64,000 nt of DNA from an uncultured Bacteroidales bacterium (GTDB lineage Bacteria > Bacteroidota > Bacteroidia > Bacteroidales > P3). Both the position numbers and the translations under genes were made by a program. The notes beneath the pieces were generated by a model. That model ran no database searches, had not been told where the DNA came from, and was given only the letters and a program-made list of their open reading frames with translations. Positions 1 through 9,744 of the stretch are shown here, piece by piece. The stretch is from contig CAMVMX010000011.1 in NCBI GenBank assembly GCA_947168665.1, positions 55,085-119,084 on the forward strand. Reading direction: 5' to 3'. How positions within the stretch are numbered: position 1 is the first letter of the stretch; each line of letters opens with the position of its first letter.

Positions 1-177
1 CAGGCCGAAGATCGGCTGGCCATTGTCCTCGGCACCGAAGGCGACGGCCTCGCCCAGCAAACCATTGACAGCTGCGACTACCGCGCCATCATCCCCATGC
101 AGCGCGGGGTCGACTCGCTCAACGTGGCCGCCGCCGCAGCCGTAGCCTTCTGGCAACTACGGGAACGTGGTGAATAA
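1..177 (+). CDS. SpoU/TrmH-family RNA 2'-O-methyltransferase, C-terminal end
   Basis: This is the last 58 codons of a gene that starts before the window; it ends at a TAA. The reading frame shows the two SPOUT-knot signatures of the family: IVLGTEGDGL (motif 2) and IPMQRGVDSLNVAAAAAVAF (motif 3). These form the SAM-binding trefoil knot in enzymes that methylate ribose in rRNA or tRNA. The substrate cannot be told from this fragment, because TrmH, RlmB and related proteins share these motifs. The family assignment is firm; the specific activity is not. Confidence 0.85.
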   Translation, partial: QAEDRLAIVLGTEGDGLAQQTIDSCDYRAIIPMQRGVDSLNVAAAAAVAFWQLRERGE

Positions 178-261
178 ACATGATGGTGTAACAACAGATG
201 AACGGCTGAATCAAATGCGCTGAAATCCCGCACCCTACTTTTCAAATGTCACCTCCCCACC

Positions 262-2763
262 TCACTGTGGGTCTACATCGAAATGGATTTGCAGAGACGA
301 CAAATGCTTGTCCGACTTCAGCTTATCCGCCATCTCCATGATAATCCGCTTGGCCTGGGCTATAGCTTCCGTGCGCTCAAAGCGCAGCATAATATTCTTC
401 AAGTACAGTCCCCTCACGCGCACCACGCTTGGATACTCCGGCCCCACCACTCGGGTGGCAAATACACCGCGCAGCTCGCGGGCATATCGGTCCGCCACCT
501 CGTTGAGGGTGTCCGGGTCGCGGTGCTTCATCGTAATCGTGATGAGACGGTAATAAGGTGGGTAGCGGAACACCCGCCGGTCGGTCACCTGGCTCTCATA
601 CATCGCCAAATAGTCATTGTCAATCACATTGCGGATAGCCTGATGGTAAGGGTTGAACGTCTGGATAATCACCTTGCCCCTATGACCGTGGCGGCCGGCA
701 CGGCCGCTCACCTGCGTCATCTGCTGGAACGCCCGCTCGTAAGCCCTGAAGTCGGGAAAATAAAGCATATTGTCGGCACTCACAATCCCCACCACACTCA
801 CATGGTCAAAATCCAACCCCTTCGTCACCATCTGCGTCCCCACCAATATGTCGATGCGACGGTCCTGGAAATCACTGATTATCTCCAGATAGCGGTTCTT
901 CTGCAGTGTAGTGTCCAAGTCCATCCGTGCCACCTTGGCTTTGGGGAACAGTATGCCCAAATCGTCCTCAATCCGCTCTGTGCCGAACCCCTTCATGGTG
1001 AGATGGTGTCCGTGGCAGGCCGGACACTCTGTGGGCAGCGGGATGGAATAGCCGCAATAGTGGCAGCGCAGACTATTGGTGGCCTTGTGATACACCAGCG
1101 ACACATCGCAGTGCTGGCACTTGGGAATCCAGTGGCAGTCGTCGCACTCAATCCGCAGCGAGAACCCCCTGCGGTTCTGGAACAGAATCACCTGTTCGTG
1201 GTTGTCCAAAGCCTGCTGTATATTCTCCAGCAGGAACGGCGAGAAATGTGTCGTTCCGGCTCCTGGTTGTACACCCTGCTCGCAGCGCATACGGCGCATC
1301 TCCTCCTTCATGTCGGCGCACAGCACTTCGGGCATCAGCAGCCCCCCGTAGCGGTGCTTCATTTCACACAGGCCGTACTTGCCCTGCCGGGCGTTGAAAT
1401 AACTCTCAATCGACGGCGTGGCCGACCCCAGCACCGTCCGCGCCCCCCACAGGTGGGCCAGATAGATGGCCGCGTCGCGGCCGTTATAGCGGGGCGATGG
1501 GTCGTACTGTTTGTAACTCGTGTCGTGTTCCTCGTCCACAATCACCAGCCCCAACTGCCGGAATGGGAGGAACAAGGCGCTGCGGGCGCCCAGTAGCACT
1601 TGGTAGCGCTGCCCTGGGTCCTGCGTCATCGTGCGGCCCCACACCTCGGCCCGCTGCGATGCGCTGAAGCGCGAATGGTAAACCCCCACCAAATCGCCGA
1701 AATAGCGGCGCAGCCGGTTAATAATCTGTGCCGTCAAGGCAATCTCGGGCAGCAGAAACAGTACCTGCTCGCCCCTCCTTACCACATCGGCTATTAACTT
1801 GATATACACCTCCGTCTTGCCCGACGAGGTGACCCCATGCAGCAGCGCCACCGCTTTGTCGCACTGGCTCAGATAGTCGTAGGCAGCCTGCTGCTCATCG
1901 TTCAGCTTGATGTCCTCGGCCCGGGCCGTGCTTGCGCCCTGTTCCAGACGGCTCTCCACCCGGTCCTCCTGCCGCAGCACCCCGTGTTTCAGCAATGTCT
2001 TCAGCGCCGAGTCCGACACCACCGCGCCCTCCGTGGCCGACAACAGCTGCCGTTTGGGCACCGCCGTCTTCCCGAACTGACTCATCTGCATAAACTTCAT
2101 CAGCACATCCACCTGCTTGCGGGTGCTCTGCTTTGCCTCCAGCGTGTCGAACAGCTCCTTGAGCCGGCCCGGCTCGCCATATTCGGGCGCGAGCGCTATG
2201 TACGACGACTTGCGCGGCACGAACCGCTGCCGCAGCTCCTCCTCCAGCACCACAATGTTGCGCTCAATCATCGAGTCCAGCAGCGGCATCATTTTCTGCA
2301 GCCCCAACGCGCGACCCAGGTCGTCCACACTCATCACTGGATGCTCCGAGAGCAGCTGCACCACCCGCATCTCGTTGGCCGAGAGGTCTGAAAGCTCGCC
2401 CGAAAAGTCAGGATGAATTGTCACCGACGACTCGCTGGCCAGCCTGAATGCTGACGGAAGCGCCACCGCCATCACATCACCCACATAACACATATAATAC
2501 TCTGCCAGCCACTCCCAAAAACGCATCTGCCGCTCCTCGACAATAGGCTCCACATCGAGAATCGAAAGGACATACTTCACCATATAGCGCGGGGCCTCCT
2601 GATGCACCCGCCGCACCACCGCCGAATACAGCCGCCTGTTGCCAAACTGCACCGCCACGCGCTGCCCCGCCCGGATGACACCGTTATACTCCTGCGGCAC
2701 GCGGTAAGTATACGTGTCGTGGATATGCAGGGGCAGAATGACATCGACAAAATAAGTATCCAT
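262..2763 (-). CDS. priA: Primosomal protein N' (replication restart helicase PriA)
   Basis: The 833-residue product has the PriA layout: an N-terminal DNA-binding region, a superfamily 2 helicase core with Walker A GVTSSGKT (about 310-317) and DEEH box (about 410-413), and a cysteine-rich zinc insertion (pairs such as CDDC, CQHC, CHYC, CPAC) in the middle of the second helicase lobe. PriA recognises stalled forks and D-loops and reloads the replicative helicase. Family length is usually about 730-830 residues, so this is full length. It stands alone on the minus strand and is divergent from the glycosyltransferase at 2907. A TACTTTTG -7 box lies about 45 bases upstream of the ATG. Confidence 0.96.
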   Translation of the reverse strand: MDTYFVDVILPLHIHDTYTYRVPQEYNGVIRAGQRVAVQFGNRRLYSAVVRRVHQEAPRYMVKYVLSILDVEPIVEERQMRFWEWLAEYYMCYVGDVMAVALPSAFRLASESSVTIHPDFSGELSDLSANEMRVVQLLSEHPVMSVDDLGRALGLQKMMPLLDSMIERNIVVLEEELRQRFVPRKSSYIALAPEYGEPGRLKELFDTLEAKQSTRKQVDVLMKFMQMSQFGKTAVPKRQLLSATEGAVVSDSALKTLLKHGVLRQEDRVESRLEQGASTARAEDIKLNDEQQAAYDYLSQCDKAVALLHGVTSSGKTEVYIKLIADVVRRGEQVLFLLPEIALTAQIINRLRRYFGDLVGVYHSRFSASQRAEVWGRTMTQDPGQRYQVLLGARSALFLPFRQLGLVIVDEEHDTSYKQYDPSPRYNGRDAAIYLAHLWGARTVLGSATPSIESYFNARQGKYGLCEMKHRYGGLLMPEVLCADMKEEMRRMRCEQGVQPGAGTTHFSPFLLENIQQALDNHEQVILFQNRRGFSLRIECDDCHWIPKCQHCDVSLVYHKATNSLRCHYCGYSIPLPTECPACHGHHLTMKGFGTERIEDDLGILFPKAKVARMDLDTTLQKNRYLEIISDFQDRRIDILVGTQMVTKGLDFDHVSVVGIVSADNMLYFPDFRAYERAFQQMTQVSGRAGRHGHRGKVIIQTFNPYHQAIRNVIDNDYLAMYESQVTDRRVFRYPPYYRLITITMKHRDPDTLNEVADRYARELRGVFATRVVGPEYPSVVRVRGLYLKNIMLRFERTEAIAQAKRIIMEMADKLKSDKHLSSLQIHFDVDPQ

Positions 2764-2806
2764 CTGTATTGCTGTTGGGAGGCGGAGAAAGCCTTATTTT
2801 TTCGTG

Positions 2807-2814
2807 CAAAAGTA
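2807..2814 (-). promoter_or_regulatory. Putative -7 promoter element of priA
   Basis: Read on the minus strand the bases are TACTTTTG, matching the Bacteroidota TAnnTTTG -7 box. It lies 43 bases upstream of the priA start, in the AT-rich gap between divergent genes. No clear -33 TTTG was recognised. Confidence 0.5.
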
Positions 2815-2906
2815 CGAAAAAAATCCTTCTTACGTTATAAAGGCACGAATATTTTTTCGCCCCGAGCCTTCAACGCGCTATGTATTAACCCCCGACACCG
2901 CCCGCC

Positions 2907-4055
2907 ATGAAACGCATCGCCATAGCAGTAACCAACGACCTGGCCACCGACCAGCGCGTCGACCGCACCTGCCGCGCCCTCACCGCCGACGGCTGGCAGG
3001 TACTCCTTGTGGGGCGCCGCATGCCCGCCAGCCCCCCGCTCGGCCCCCGTCCCTACGCCACCCGCCGCATGAGGCTCCTCTTCCGCCGCTCCGCCCTTTT
3101 CTATGCCGAATACAACTTCCGCCTCTTCCTGCTGCTCCTCTTCCGCCGCACCTCCTGCATCCTCGCCAACGACACCGACACCCTCGCCGCCTGCACCCTC
3201 GCCGCCCGCCTGCGCCGCAAGCCTCTGGCCTTCGACGCCCACGAACTCTTCCCCGACGTGCCCGAACTGCAAGGCCGCCCGATGGTGCAAGCCGTATGGC
3301 GGTGGGTCGAGCGCCGCTGCCTTCCCCGCGTGGCGCAAGGCTTCACCGTCAGCCAGAGTGTGGCCGACGAGTACCGCCGCCGCTACGGCATCGGCATGAC
3401 CGTGGTGCGCAACCTGCCCAACCGGCCCCCCACCGCACCCCGCGCCATCCAACCCGCCGCAGACCAACGCACACTCCTCTACCAAGGGGCCGTCAACGTG
3501 GGACGCGGCGTCCGCGAACTGGTCGATGTCCTGCGGCTCCTGCCCGAATGCCGTCTCATCGTGGCCGGCGACGGCGACTGCCTGGCCGCCGAGCAAAACC
3601 ACGCCGCCTCCCTGCCGTGGGCCGACCGCGTGCGGTTCCTCGGCCGCGTGGCTCCCGACGCGCTCCACACCCTCACCGCCCAGGCCGACCTCGGCCTCTG
3701 TCTCCTGCAGGACCTCGGCCTCAACTACCGCTACTCCCTCCCCAACCGCATAGCCGACTTTGCCAACGCCGGTGTGCCCATCCTCGCCACCGACTTCCCC
3801 GAAATCCGCCGCACACTGCAGCGTTACCGCACCGGCACCCTCACCGCGCCCCTGCCCGCCAGCCACAGCGGCGATCCCTACCGCCTTTACCTCGAGAGCC
3901 TGGCCGCCGACATCCGCGCCGCCCTCCGCCACTGGGACACCATGCCCCCCGCCGAGCGCGCCCGCCTTTTCGCCACAGCGGGGGCCGAACTCAACTGGCA
4001 GCGCGAACGGCACCTCCTCACCACCGCCATCGACAACCTCGTTCCCCAGTCCTGA
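2907..4055 (+). CDS. Glycosyltransferase, group 1 (GT-B fold)
   Basis: The 382-residue protein begins with a Rossmann strand followed by TNDLATDQRVDRTCRAL, an opening common in Bacteroidota group 1 glycosyltransferases. It keeps a C-terminal nucleotide-sugar half with DFANAGVPILATDFPEIRR, the region that contacts the donor. Such enzymes build cell-surface polysaccharide or glycolipid; donor and acceptor are unknown. It is not in a visible polysaccharide cluster, which is unusual for this family. The gene is markedly GC-rich at third positions compared with the lepB and PPIase genes that follow. The ATG at 2907 is the only good start after the divergent promoter region. Confidence 0.82.
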   Translation: MKRIAIAVTNDLATDQRVDRTCRALTADGWQVLLVGRRMPASPPLGPRPYATRRMRLLFRRSALFYAEYNFRLFLLLLFRRTSCILANDTDTLAACTLAARLRRKPLAFDAHELFPDVPELQGRPMVQAVWRWVERRCLPRVAQGFTVSQSVADEYRRRYGIGMTVVRNLPNRPPTAPRAIQPAADQRTLLYQGAVNVGRGVRELVDVLRLLPECRLIVAGDGDCLAAEQNHAASLPWADRVRFLGRVAPDALHTLTAQADLGLCLLQDLGLNYRYSLPNRIADFANAGVPILATDFPEIRRTLQRYRTGTLTAPLPASHSGDPYRLYLESLAADIRAALRHWDTMPPAERARLFATAGAELNWQRERHLLTTAIDNLVPQS

Positions 4056-4367
4056 CAGCCGCGCGCACGCCCACGCATCGCCCTGCCCCCGCTCCTCCCA
4101 CGCCATACCCACACCATTCAAACCACACATCCTCCCCCCGCCGGGGACAAACCGCCCTGCGGCGGCCCCGCGACAAAGGCACATCGAGCGAAGCAAGCCC
4201 CTGCCGGCAGAAACATCCGCGGCAATGAACATTCAATTTGCCCCGGGAGAAATCATATTGATGAAAAACCGTATATGAACCTGCCGTCAGTCGAAGGAAA
4301 AAATAATATCGTACACAATAATTAACATTGGCATCCGTTATGGGTGCAGTTTTATATTTTGGATAGT
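4056..4367. other. Intergenic region before lepB
   Basis: About 310 bases with no convincing gene. The first two thirds are very C-rich and continue the composition of the preceding glycosyltransferase; the last 100 bases turn AT-rich, as expected of a promoter region for lepB. I could not identify a clean TAnnTTTG box or a terminator hairpin. Confidence 0.5.
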
Positions 4368-5939
4368 ATGATATACGAAATTTTGTTGATTCTCTATTTT
4401 GTGGGCAGCGTGGCCGGTTTGTGGCTGCTGTTCAGGAAGGTGGGCGAGAACCCATGGAAGGCTTTGATTCCTTTCTATAATATTGTTGTCTGGATTAGGA
4501 TATGCGGCAAGGACAAGACGACCCAGCAAAGGGTGAAGTGGTATGTGCTGTTTCTGATTCCCGCCGTGAACGTGTTTATGTTCTTGCTGCTGGTGGTGGA
4601 GACGGCGAATGTGTTCCACCGATACAATTATTTTGAGCAGACGCTGGCGGTTATTTTCCCATGGATTTACCTGCCGATGGTGGGGCTGAATCATTATCAG
4701 TATCATGACCCGCACACGGAGGAACCCCACAAGGTGACTCAGGCACGCGACTGGCTGGACTGCATCACTTTCGCAGTGATTGCGGCGATGATAATCCGGT
4801 CGATGATGTTTGAGTTTTACAACATCCCGTCCAGCTCGATGGAGAAGTCGTTGATGACGGGTGACTATCTGGTGGTGTCGAAGATGGCGTATGGCCCCCG
4901 GTCGGTCATGACGCCGCTTGCGGTGCCGCTGATCCATAATGTACTGCCTCTGACTGACGGCCAGGTGGAGTCGTATCTGAAATGGATCAAGCTGCCGTAT
5001 CACCGCTATAAAGGGTTCGGCCATGTGGAGCGGTTCGACCCGGTGGTGTTCAACTACCCCGACGGCGACACGATGTGCACGGCATGGAAGAGCAATCTGA
5101 GCTATCACCAGCTGGTGCGCGAAATGGGGAGGGAGAATGTGCTCAACGCCAAGATGCTGCCTGTGGGCAACCAGATGGTGCGGAACCACATCAGAGTGAG
5201 ACCTGTGGACAAGCGCGAGAATTTCATCAAACGCTGCATCGGCCTGCCGGGCGAGGATTTGCAGATTGTGGACCAGACTGTTTATATCAACGGCAAACCC
5301 ATCGACACTCCCCCTTATAGCCAGCAGACACACGGCGTGCTGTTCCGCCAAGGGGTGAACGCACGGAAGGTTTTGGACGACATGGGGGTGAGCCACGAGG
5401 ACTATTCGACCGCGCTGTCGATGATGATGTATGAGGGTACACCTTATTATAAGATTCCGCTTTCGGCCGAGAGCGCCAAAAGCATGGGGGCACGCCCGGA
5501 TGTGGCGGAGGTGAAGACCGAGGTGCGGCCCGCCGAGGAGGGGGACGAGAATATCTTCCCGAACTCGCCGCTATACCACTGGAGCACGGACAATTTCGGC
5601 CCGGTGCATATCCCCGCCAAGGGCGAGACGTTGAAGCTGACGCTGGAGAATCTGCCCATTTATGAGCGCGTTATCGGGGCTTACGAGGGCAACCAGCTCA
5701 AAGTGCGCAACGGCAAGATATTTATCAATGGACAGGAGTCCACTGAGTATACCTTCAAGATGGACTATTACTGGATGATGGGGGACAACCGCCACAACTC
5801 GGTGGACAGCCGATATTGGGGGTTTGTGCCTGAAGACCACATTTCGGGCAAGGCGACGATGATTATTTTCTCATGGGACAAAGACCACGGAAAGCCCCGC
5901 TGGGACAGGATTTTCAAGTCGGCCCGGTCTATGGATTGA
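4368..5939 (+). CDS. lepB: Signal peptidase I with N-terminal membrane domain
   Basis: Type I signal peptidase, which cleaves Sec signal peptides on the outer face of the inner membrane. Numbered from the ATG at 4368 (523 residues), the nucleophile is Ser157 in IPSSSMEKSL and the general-base lysine is Lys288 in RENFIKRCIGLPGE; a late NRHNSVDSRYWG box is also present. Residues 1-115 form several membrane segments resembling DUF5684, an extension seen in Bacteroidota LepB proteins, before the usual anchor at about 130-148. A large insertion lies between the Ser and Lys boxes. A GTG eight codons upstream (4344) is possible, but the ATG directly opens the first membrane helix and is preferred. 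Confidence 0.93.
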   Translation: MIYEILLILYFVGSVAGLWLLFRKVGENPWKALIPFYNIVVWIRICGKDKTTQQRVKWYVLFLIPAVNVFMFLLLVVETANVFHRYNYFEQTLAVIFPWIYLPMVGLNHYQYHDPHTEEPHKVTQARDWLDCITFAVIAAMIIRSMMFEFYNIPSSSMEKSLMTGDYLVVSKMAYGPRSVMTPLAVPLIHNVLPLTDGQVESYLKWIKLPYHRYKGFGHVERFDPVVFNYPDGDTMCTAWKSNLSYHQLVREMGRENVLNAKMLPVGNQMVRNHIRVRPVDKRENFIKRCIGLPGEDLQIVDQTVYINGKPIDTPPYSQQTHGVLFRQGVNARKVLDDMGVSHEDYSTALSMMMYEGTPYYKIPLSAESAKSMGARPDVAEVKTEVRPAEEGDENIFPNSPLYHWSTDNFGPVHIPAKGETLKLTLENLPIYERVIGAYEGNQLKVRNGKIFINGQESTEYTFKMDYYWMMGDNRHNSVDSRYWGFVPEDHISGKATMIIFSWDKDHGKPRWDRIFKSARSMD

Positions 5940-6096
5940 AAAAAAAATTATAAAAAAAGTGAGTCCCGTACAATAATTTGAACTTTTTTAAGTTAAGAGA
6001 GTAGTTCGGATGGAAATGCAGGAGCTGAGCGAGGGGGGCAACCGATGATTAACGGATTGATTCATCAATGTATAAACATATTAACTTATTCATACA

Positions 6097-6552
6097 ATGT
6101 ACGCAATAATCGACACTGCCAAAGGTACCATGAAGGCAGAACTTTATGAAAAAGAAGTACCCAACACCGTAGCAAACTTTGTAAAACTGGCAAACTCTCA
6201 CTTTTATGACGGACTTCGTTTCCATAGAGTGATTCCTGACTTTGTGATTCAGGGAGGTTGTCCTTACAGCCGTAATATGGGTGATTTCCGTGTGGGCACG
6301 GGCGGCCCCGGCTGGACAATCAAGTGCGAGACGAATGCCGAGCGGCAGTATCACGACCGCGGTGTGTTGTCGATGGCCCATGCGGGTAAGGACACGGGCG
6401 GAAGCCAGTTTTTTATCTGCCACAACCGCGAGAACACGGCTCACCTGGATGGCGTCCACACCTGTTTCGGCAAGGTGGTGGAGGGTCTAGACGTGATTGA
6501 CAAAATCGCGGCCGGCGACTTAATCAACAGCATCAGCATAGTAGAAGAATAG
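6097..6552 (+). CDS. Peptidyl-prolyl cis-trans isomerase, cyclophilin type
   Basis: A 151-residue single-domain cyclophilin without a signal peptide, so probably cytoplasmic. It has the catalytic Arg44 in [13 protein letters not shown], then GTGGPGW, a [15 protein letters not shown] stretch and the [12 protein letters not shown] strand of the active site. It catalyses proline isomerisation during folding. Length matches small bacterial PpiB-type enzymes. It ends in TAG, which shows that TAG acts as a normal stop in this genome, a point that matters for dnaX. The next gene starts about 70 bases downstream. Confidence 0.93.
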   Translation: MYAIIDTAKGTMKAELYEKEVPNTVANFVKLANSHFYDGLRFHRVIPDFVIQGGCPYSRNMGDFRVGTGGPGWTIKCETNAERQYHDRGVLSMAHAGKDTGGSQFFICHNRENTAHLDGVHTCFGKVVEGLDVIDKIAAGDLINSISIVEE

Positions 6553-6621
6553 GGTTGGCGCATCCGACGACGGACTGCCCTCAGACCCTGAGTGTTTCAC
6601 CGAAGAAAAAGAATAAGAAAA

Positions 6622-7317
6622 ATGAATATAGGAATAAAACTGCTTGTTGCAGAAGACGACCCCAATTTGGGAACAATACTGAAGGCCTACCTTACGCAGA
6701 AAGGGTATACGGTTTTTTTGGCCGTGGATGGACAGGCGGCTCTTGACTCATACCAGAATGACGATGTGGATGCCTGTATCCTGGACATCATGATGCCCGT
6801 CAAAGACGGCTTTACGGTGGCAAAGGAAATCAGACGAGTGGATAAACGCATACCCATTATCTTCCTGACTGCAAAGAATCTGGAGGCTGACAAGCTGAAG
6901 GGGTTCGAGATAGGGGCTGACGACTATGTGACCAAACCTTTCAGCATGGAGGAGTTGCTGGCCCGATTGAATGCCACCATTCGCCGCTCATTCGACGACG
7001 GCAAACCGGACAAGAACTTGTTCCACATTGGCAGTTGTGTGTTCGACTATGCCCACCAGACCCTGACGTGCGGCGACAATGTGCAGAAACTGACCATGAA
7101 GGAGTGCGAGCTGCTGCGTATGTTCGCCATGAACTTCAACCAGTTGGTGGACCGCACGAGTACCCTTCAGAAGATTTGGAAGGATGACAGCTATTTCGCG
7201 GCACGGAGCATGGATGTGTATATCACCAAGTTGCGCAAGTATCTGAAAGTGGATCCCAATGTGCAGATAGTCAATGTTCACGGCGTGGGATTCAGACTTA
7301 CGGTTAAAAACGAATAA
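6622..7317 (+). CDS. OmpR-family response regulator
   Basis: The product is 231 residues from the ATG at 6622. The N-terminal receiver domain has the acidic pair EDD (11-13), the phospho-acceptor Asp55 in ILDIMMP and the lysine in IIFLTAKN. The C-terminal half is a winged-helix DNA-binding domain ending RSMDVYITKLRKYL and VHGVGFRL. It resembles Bacteroidota RprY-type regulators. No sensor kinase gene is adjacent, so its partner is encoded elsewhere. A GTG at 6592 in frame would add a lysine/arginine-rich tail and is less likely. Its stop codon overlaps the next start by one base (TAATG), so the two are probably translated from one mRNA. Confidence 0.92.
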   Translation: MNIGIKLLVAEDDPNLGTILKAYLTQKGYTVFLAVDGQAALDSYQNDDVDACILDIMMPVKDGFTVAKEIRRVDKRIPIIFLTAKNLEADKLKGFEIGADDYVTKPFSMEELLARLNATIRRSFDDGKPDKNLFHIGSCVFDYAHQTLTCGDNVQKLTMKECELLRMFAMNFNQLVDRTSTLQKIWKDDSYFAARSMDVYITKLRKYLKVDPNVQIVNVHGVGFRLTVKNE

Positions 7318-8084
7318 TGAGAATTACTTTTTTGGGAACGGGTACTTCGATGGGGGTACCCGTTATTGCTTGTCATTGTGAGGTGTGCCAATCAGCCGAC
7401 CCGCACGACAGGCGTCTGCGTACATCGGCTTTGATTGAGACGGATGCGGGCGAGAATATACTTGTGGATATCGGGCCGGACTTCAGGGAGCAGATGCTTC
7501 GCCACAGGGTGGAGCATTTGGACGGCATACTGATAACGCATGCCCACCGCGACCATGTGGGAGGGCTGGACGACATACGCTCGTTCAACTATGTGCAGCA
7601 TCGCAAGATGGATTTGTACTGCAACCACGAGGCGCGTGTGGCAATTGAACGCGACTATCACTATATTTTCGACTATCACCAGTTTCCCGGTCTGCCAGAG
7701 GCACGGATTCATGAGTTGACGGGCGATGAGCGCTTCGGACTCGGAAGTGTGGAGGTGGTGCCGGTGAAGGCGATGCACAAGGATTTGCCTGTGCTGGGCT
7801 ACCGAGTGGGGAACCTGGGATACATCACGGATGCCAACCACATTGAACCAGAGGAATTGGTGAAACTGAAAGGGGTGGAGGTGCTGGTGATAAACGCCTT
7901 GCGGAAGACGAAGCATTTTTCGCATTACTGTCTGCCGGAGGCTTTGGAGGTGATTGAGCGGGTATCGCCCCGGAAAGCTTACTTGACGCATCTGAGCCAT
8001 GAGATGGGGCTGTATGCAGCGGTGTCGAAAGAATTGCCGGAGCATGTGGAGCTGGCTTATGACGGCCTGAAAGTGGATATTTGA
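7317..8084 (+). CDS. MBL-fold metallo-hydrolase (PhnP-like)
   Basis: A 255-residue metallo-beta-lactamase-fold enzyme. The metal-binding HxHxDH motif is HAHRDH at residues 75-80, followed by GGLDDIRSF. The N-terminus FLGTGTSMGVPVIACHC, with the nearby CxxC pair, is typical of the PhnP-like branch of phosphodiesterases. The substrate is not known. It is translationally coupled to the response regulator gene by a one-base overlap, an arrangement that may simply reflect genome compaction. Confidence 0.88.
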   Translation: MRITFLGTGTSMGVPVIACHCEVCQSADPHDRRLRTSALIETDAGENILVDIGPDFREQMLRHRVEHLDGILITHAHRDHVGGLDDIRSFNYVQHRKMDLYCNHEARVAIERDYHYIFDYHQFPGLPEARIHELTGDERFGLGSVEVVPVKAMHKDLPVLGYRVGNLGYITDANHIEPEELVKLKGVEVLVINALRKTKHFSHYCLPEALEVIERVSPRKAYLTHLSHEMGLYAAVSKELPEHVELAYDGLKVDI

Positions 8085-8102
8085 ATCTGAATTGAGTACG
8101 CC

Positions 8103-9014
8103 GTGATTTCAATCTGCATACCTGTATTCAACCGCGACATGAGGGACACTGCGCGACGACTGTGGCGGGAGATGGAAGGCTTGAATGTGCCGAGCGAGTT
8201 GATTTGTATTGACGACCATTCGGACGAGCAATACACTGTTATAAACAGGGAGCTTTCGAAATGGGGGCGGTATGTGGAGCTGGAGGAGAATATCGGCAGG
8301 GCAAGAATCCGCAACTTGTTTCTGAGATATGCCCAGTATGACTATCTGCTGTTTCTGGATTGCGACTCGATAGTGGGGGAGGGCTTTTTGTCGAAATACA
8401 TTGATGCTATTCAGCATGAACCGATTAAGGGTGTGTTTTGCGGGGGGAGAGTGTATGACAGCAAGAGTGACGACCGTGAGCATCACTTGCGGTATGTGTA
8501 CGGGGTGAGGTGCGAGAGCCACAATGCCCGTCAACGATGCAAGCATCCGTACCGATCGTTTATGACTAACAACTTTGTTGTGCATAGAAGGGTGATGGAG
8601 GCCATCCCATTCGATGAGCGCATCAGCCGATATGGACATGAAGATACACTGTTCGGCTACAGGCTGCAACAGGAAGGTGTCCCTATCCGCCACATGGACA
8701 ATCCCGTAGTGAACGGTGATGTGGAGGGCAACGATGAGTTTTTGAGGAAAACCACCGATGGGGTAAAGAGTTTGGCTGAGATATACCGATGGTTGGGTGG
8801 GGAGAAGGAATTTGTGGAGCAGGTGTCTCTGCTGAGGTTCTATTCGCACATCCGTAGGCTGAGAATAGACGGGGCGATGCTGAGCGTGTTCAAGATTCTG
8901 AGGCCTGTGATGAAAAAGCGCTTGTTGAGTGGTAGAGGTGAGGGTATGTATTTGTTTGCCTTTTATAAGTTGGGGGTGATGCTTGAGTGTTTGCAGGATG
9001 ATTGTCCGTGTTAA
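8103..9014 (+). CDS. Family 2 glycosyltransferase
   Basis: A 303-residue GT-A fold protein that begins MISICIPVFNRD and has ICIDDHSD and LFLDCDSIV. The last is the DxD metal/nucleotide-sugar site; GHEDTLFGYRLQ is the downstream ED acceptor-side motif. It probably transfers sugar to a surface glycan; specificity is unknown. The start is a GTG 18 bases after the MBL gene; no ATG lies nearby in frame. There are no membrane segments, so it is likely cytoplasmic or peripheral. Confidence 0.85.
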   Translation: MISICIPVFNRDMRDTARRLWREMEGLNVPSELICIDDHSDEQYTVINRELSKWGRYVELEENIGRARIRNLFLRYAQYDYLLFLDCDSIVGEGFLSKYIDAIQHEPIKGVFCGGRVYDSKSDDREHHLRYVYGVRCESHNARQRCKHPYRSFMTNNFVVHRRVMEAIPFDERISRYGHEDTLFGYRLQQEGVPIRHMDNPVVNGDVEGNDEFLRKTTDGVKSLAEIYRWLGGEKEFVEQVSLLRFYSHIRRLRIDGAMLSVFKILRPVMKKRLLSGRGEGMYLFAFYKLGVMLECLQDDCPC

Positions 9015-9143
9015 AGTCCCACGCCTGCCAGCCATAATGCATGACATGTGAGCGGACGGGACCGGCAATTGAAATAAAATTACTATTGAAAGATACTAAA
9101 AGCAGTCGGGATAACGTTATGGAGAGAATTGAAAGATTTTTCG

Positions 9144-9151
9144 TATCTTTG
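9144..9151 (+). promoter_or_regulatory. -7 promoter element of the DUF4199 gene
   Basis: TATCTTTG is an exact TAnnTTTG match, lying 17 bases before the ATG at 9169. The transcript would have a leader of only about a dozen bases. The flanking sequence closely resembles the elements at 16434 and 62389. Confidence 0.7.
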
Positions 9152-9168
9152 CATTTGGTAAACAGAAG

Positions 9169-9735
9169 ATGGCAAGTTTTTTTAGAAGATATAAATCAAC
9201 TATATACGGCAACTATCGGAAGGCATATCTGATTGACGGTGCGCTGACGGGAGCTGCCATGAGTGTGATTGTTGCTGTAAGGGACTGGGTGGCTTCCCAA
9301 CCTATGGCGACTCCCGAGAACTATATTACCGAGATTGTGCTTGCTATCGGGATATTCTGGGCATCGTATCACTACCGCAAAGGGTTGCCTGAGCAGAAGG
9401 TGACCTTGAAGGAGTTGATGCTGCTGGGACTCGGGATGGGAGTGACAAGCGGCGTAGTGTATGGGCTTTGGACTTGGATTAACTGCGGATTGCTCAACGA
9501 GAGTATGGTGCAGTATTACAACAGTTGCCGGATTGCTGTGATGGATGCGGCTGAGAGTAGCCCCGAAGCCAAAATTGCCATCGAAAGTGTGGAGCGATAT
9601 ACCGCCGGCGACTGGGGATTTATAGCCGGGTTCCGCTCGGCGGTGATGAGTGTCATCATTACCTTCTTTGCAGCCCTACTGTTCAGGACTGAGAAAGGCG
9701 AGGTGGTAAACAGGAATTCAAAAAAGACTAAATAA
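9169..9735 (+). CDS. DUF4199 membrane protein
   Basis: A 188-residue protein with four hydrophobic segments (about 22-40, 52-68, 80-105, 150-172), matching the Bacteroidota family DUF4199 in length and layout. Its function is unknown. It sits ten bases upstream of a polyprenyl-phosphate-type glycosyltransferase, a pairing often seen in this phylum, which suggests a role in lipid-linked sugar handling; that is inference only. A good promoter lies immediately upstream, so an operon likely starts here and runs through the bactofilin and kinase genes. Confidence 0.85.
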   Translation: MASFFRRYKSTIYGNYRKAYLIDGALTGAAMSVIVAVRDWVASQPMATPENYITEIVLAIGIFWASYHYRKGLPEQKVTLKELMLLGLGMGVTSGVVYGLWTWINCGLLNESMVQYYNSCRIAVMDAAESSPEAKIAIESVERYTAGDWGFIAGFRSAVMSVIITFFAALLFRTEKGEVVNRNSKKTK

Positions 9736-9744
9736 CTTAACGAC

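Noticed and set aside
4224..4277. Seventeen-codon frame just before lepB
   Set aside because: No promoter, signal-peptide character or other support; likely chance.
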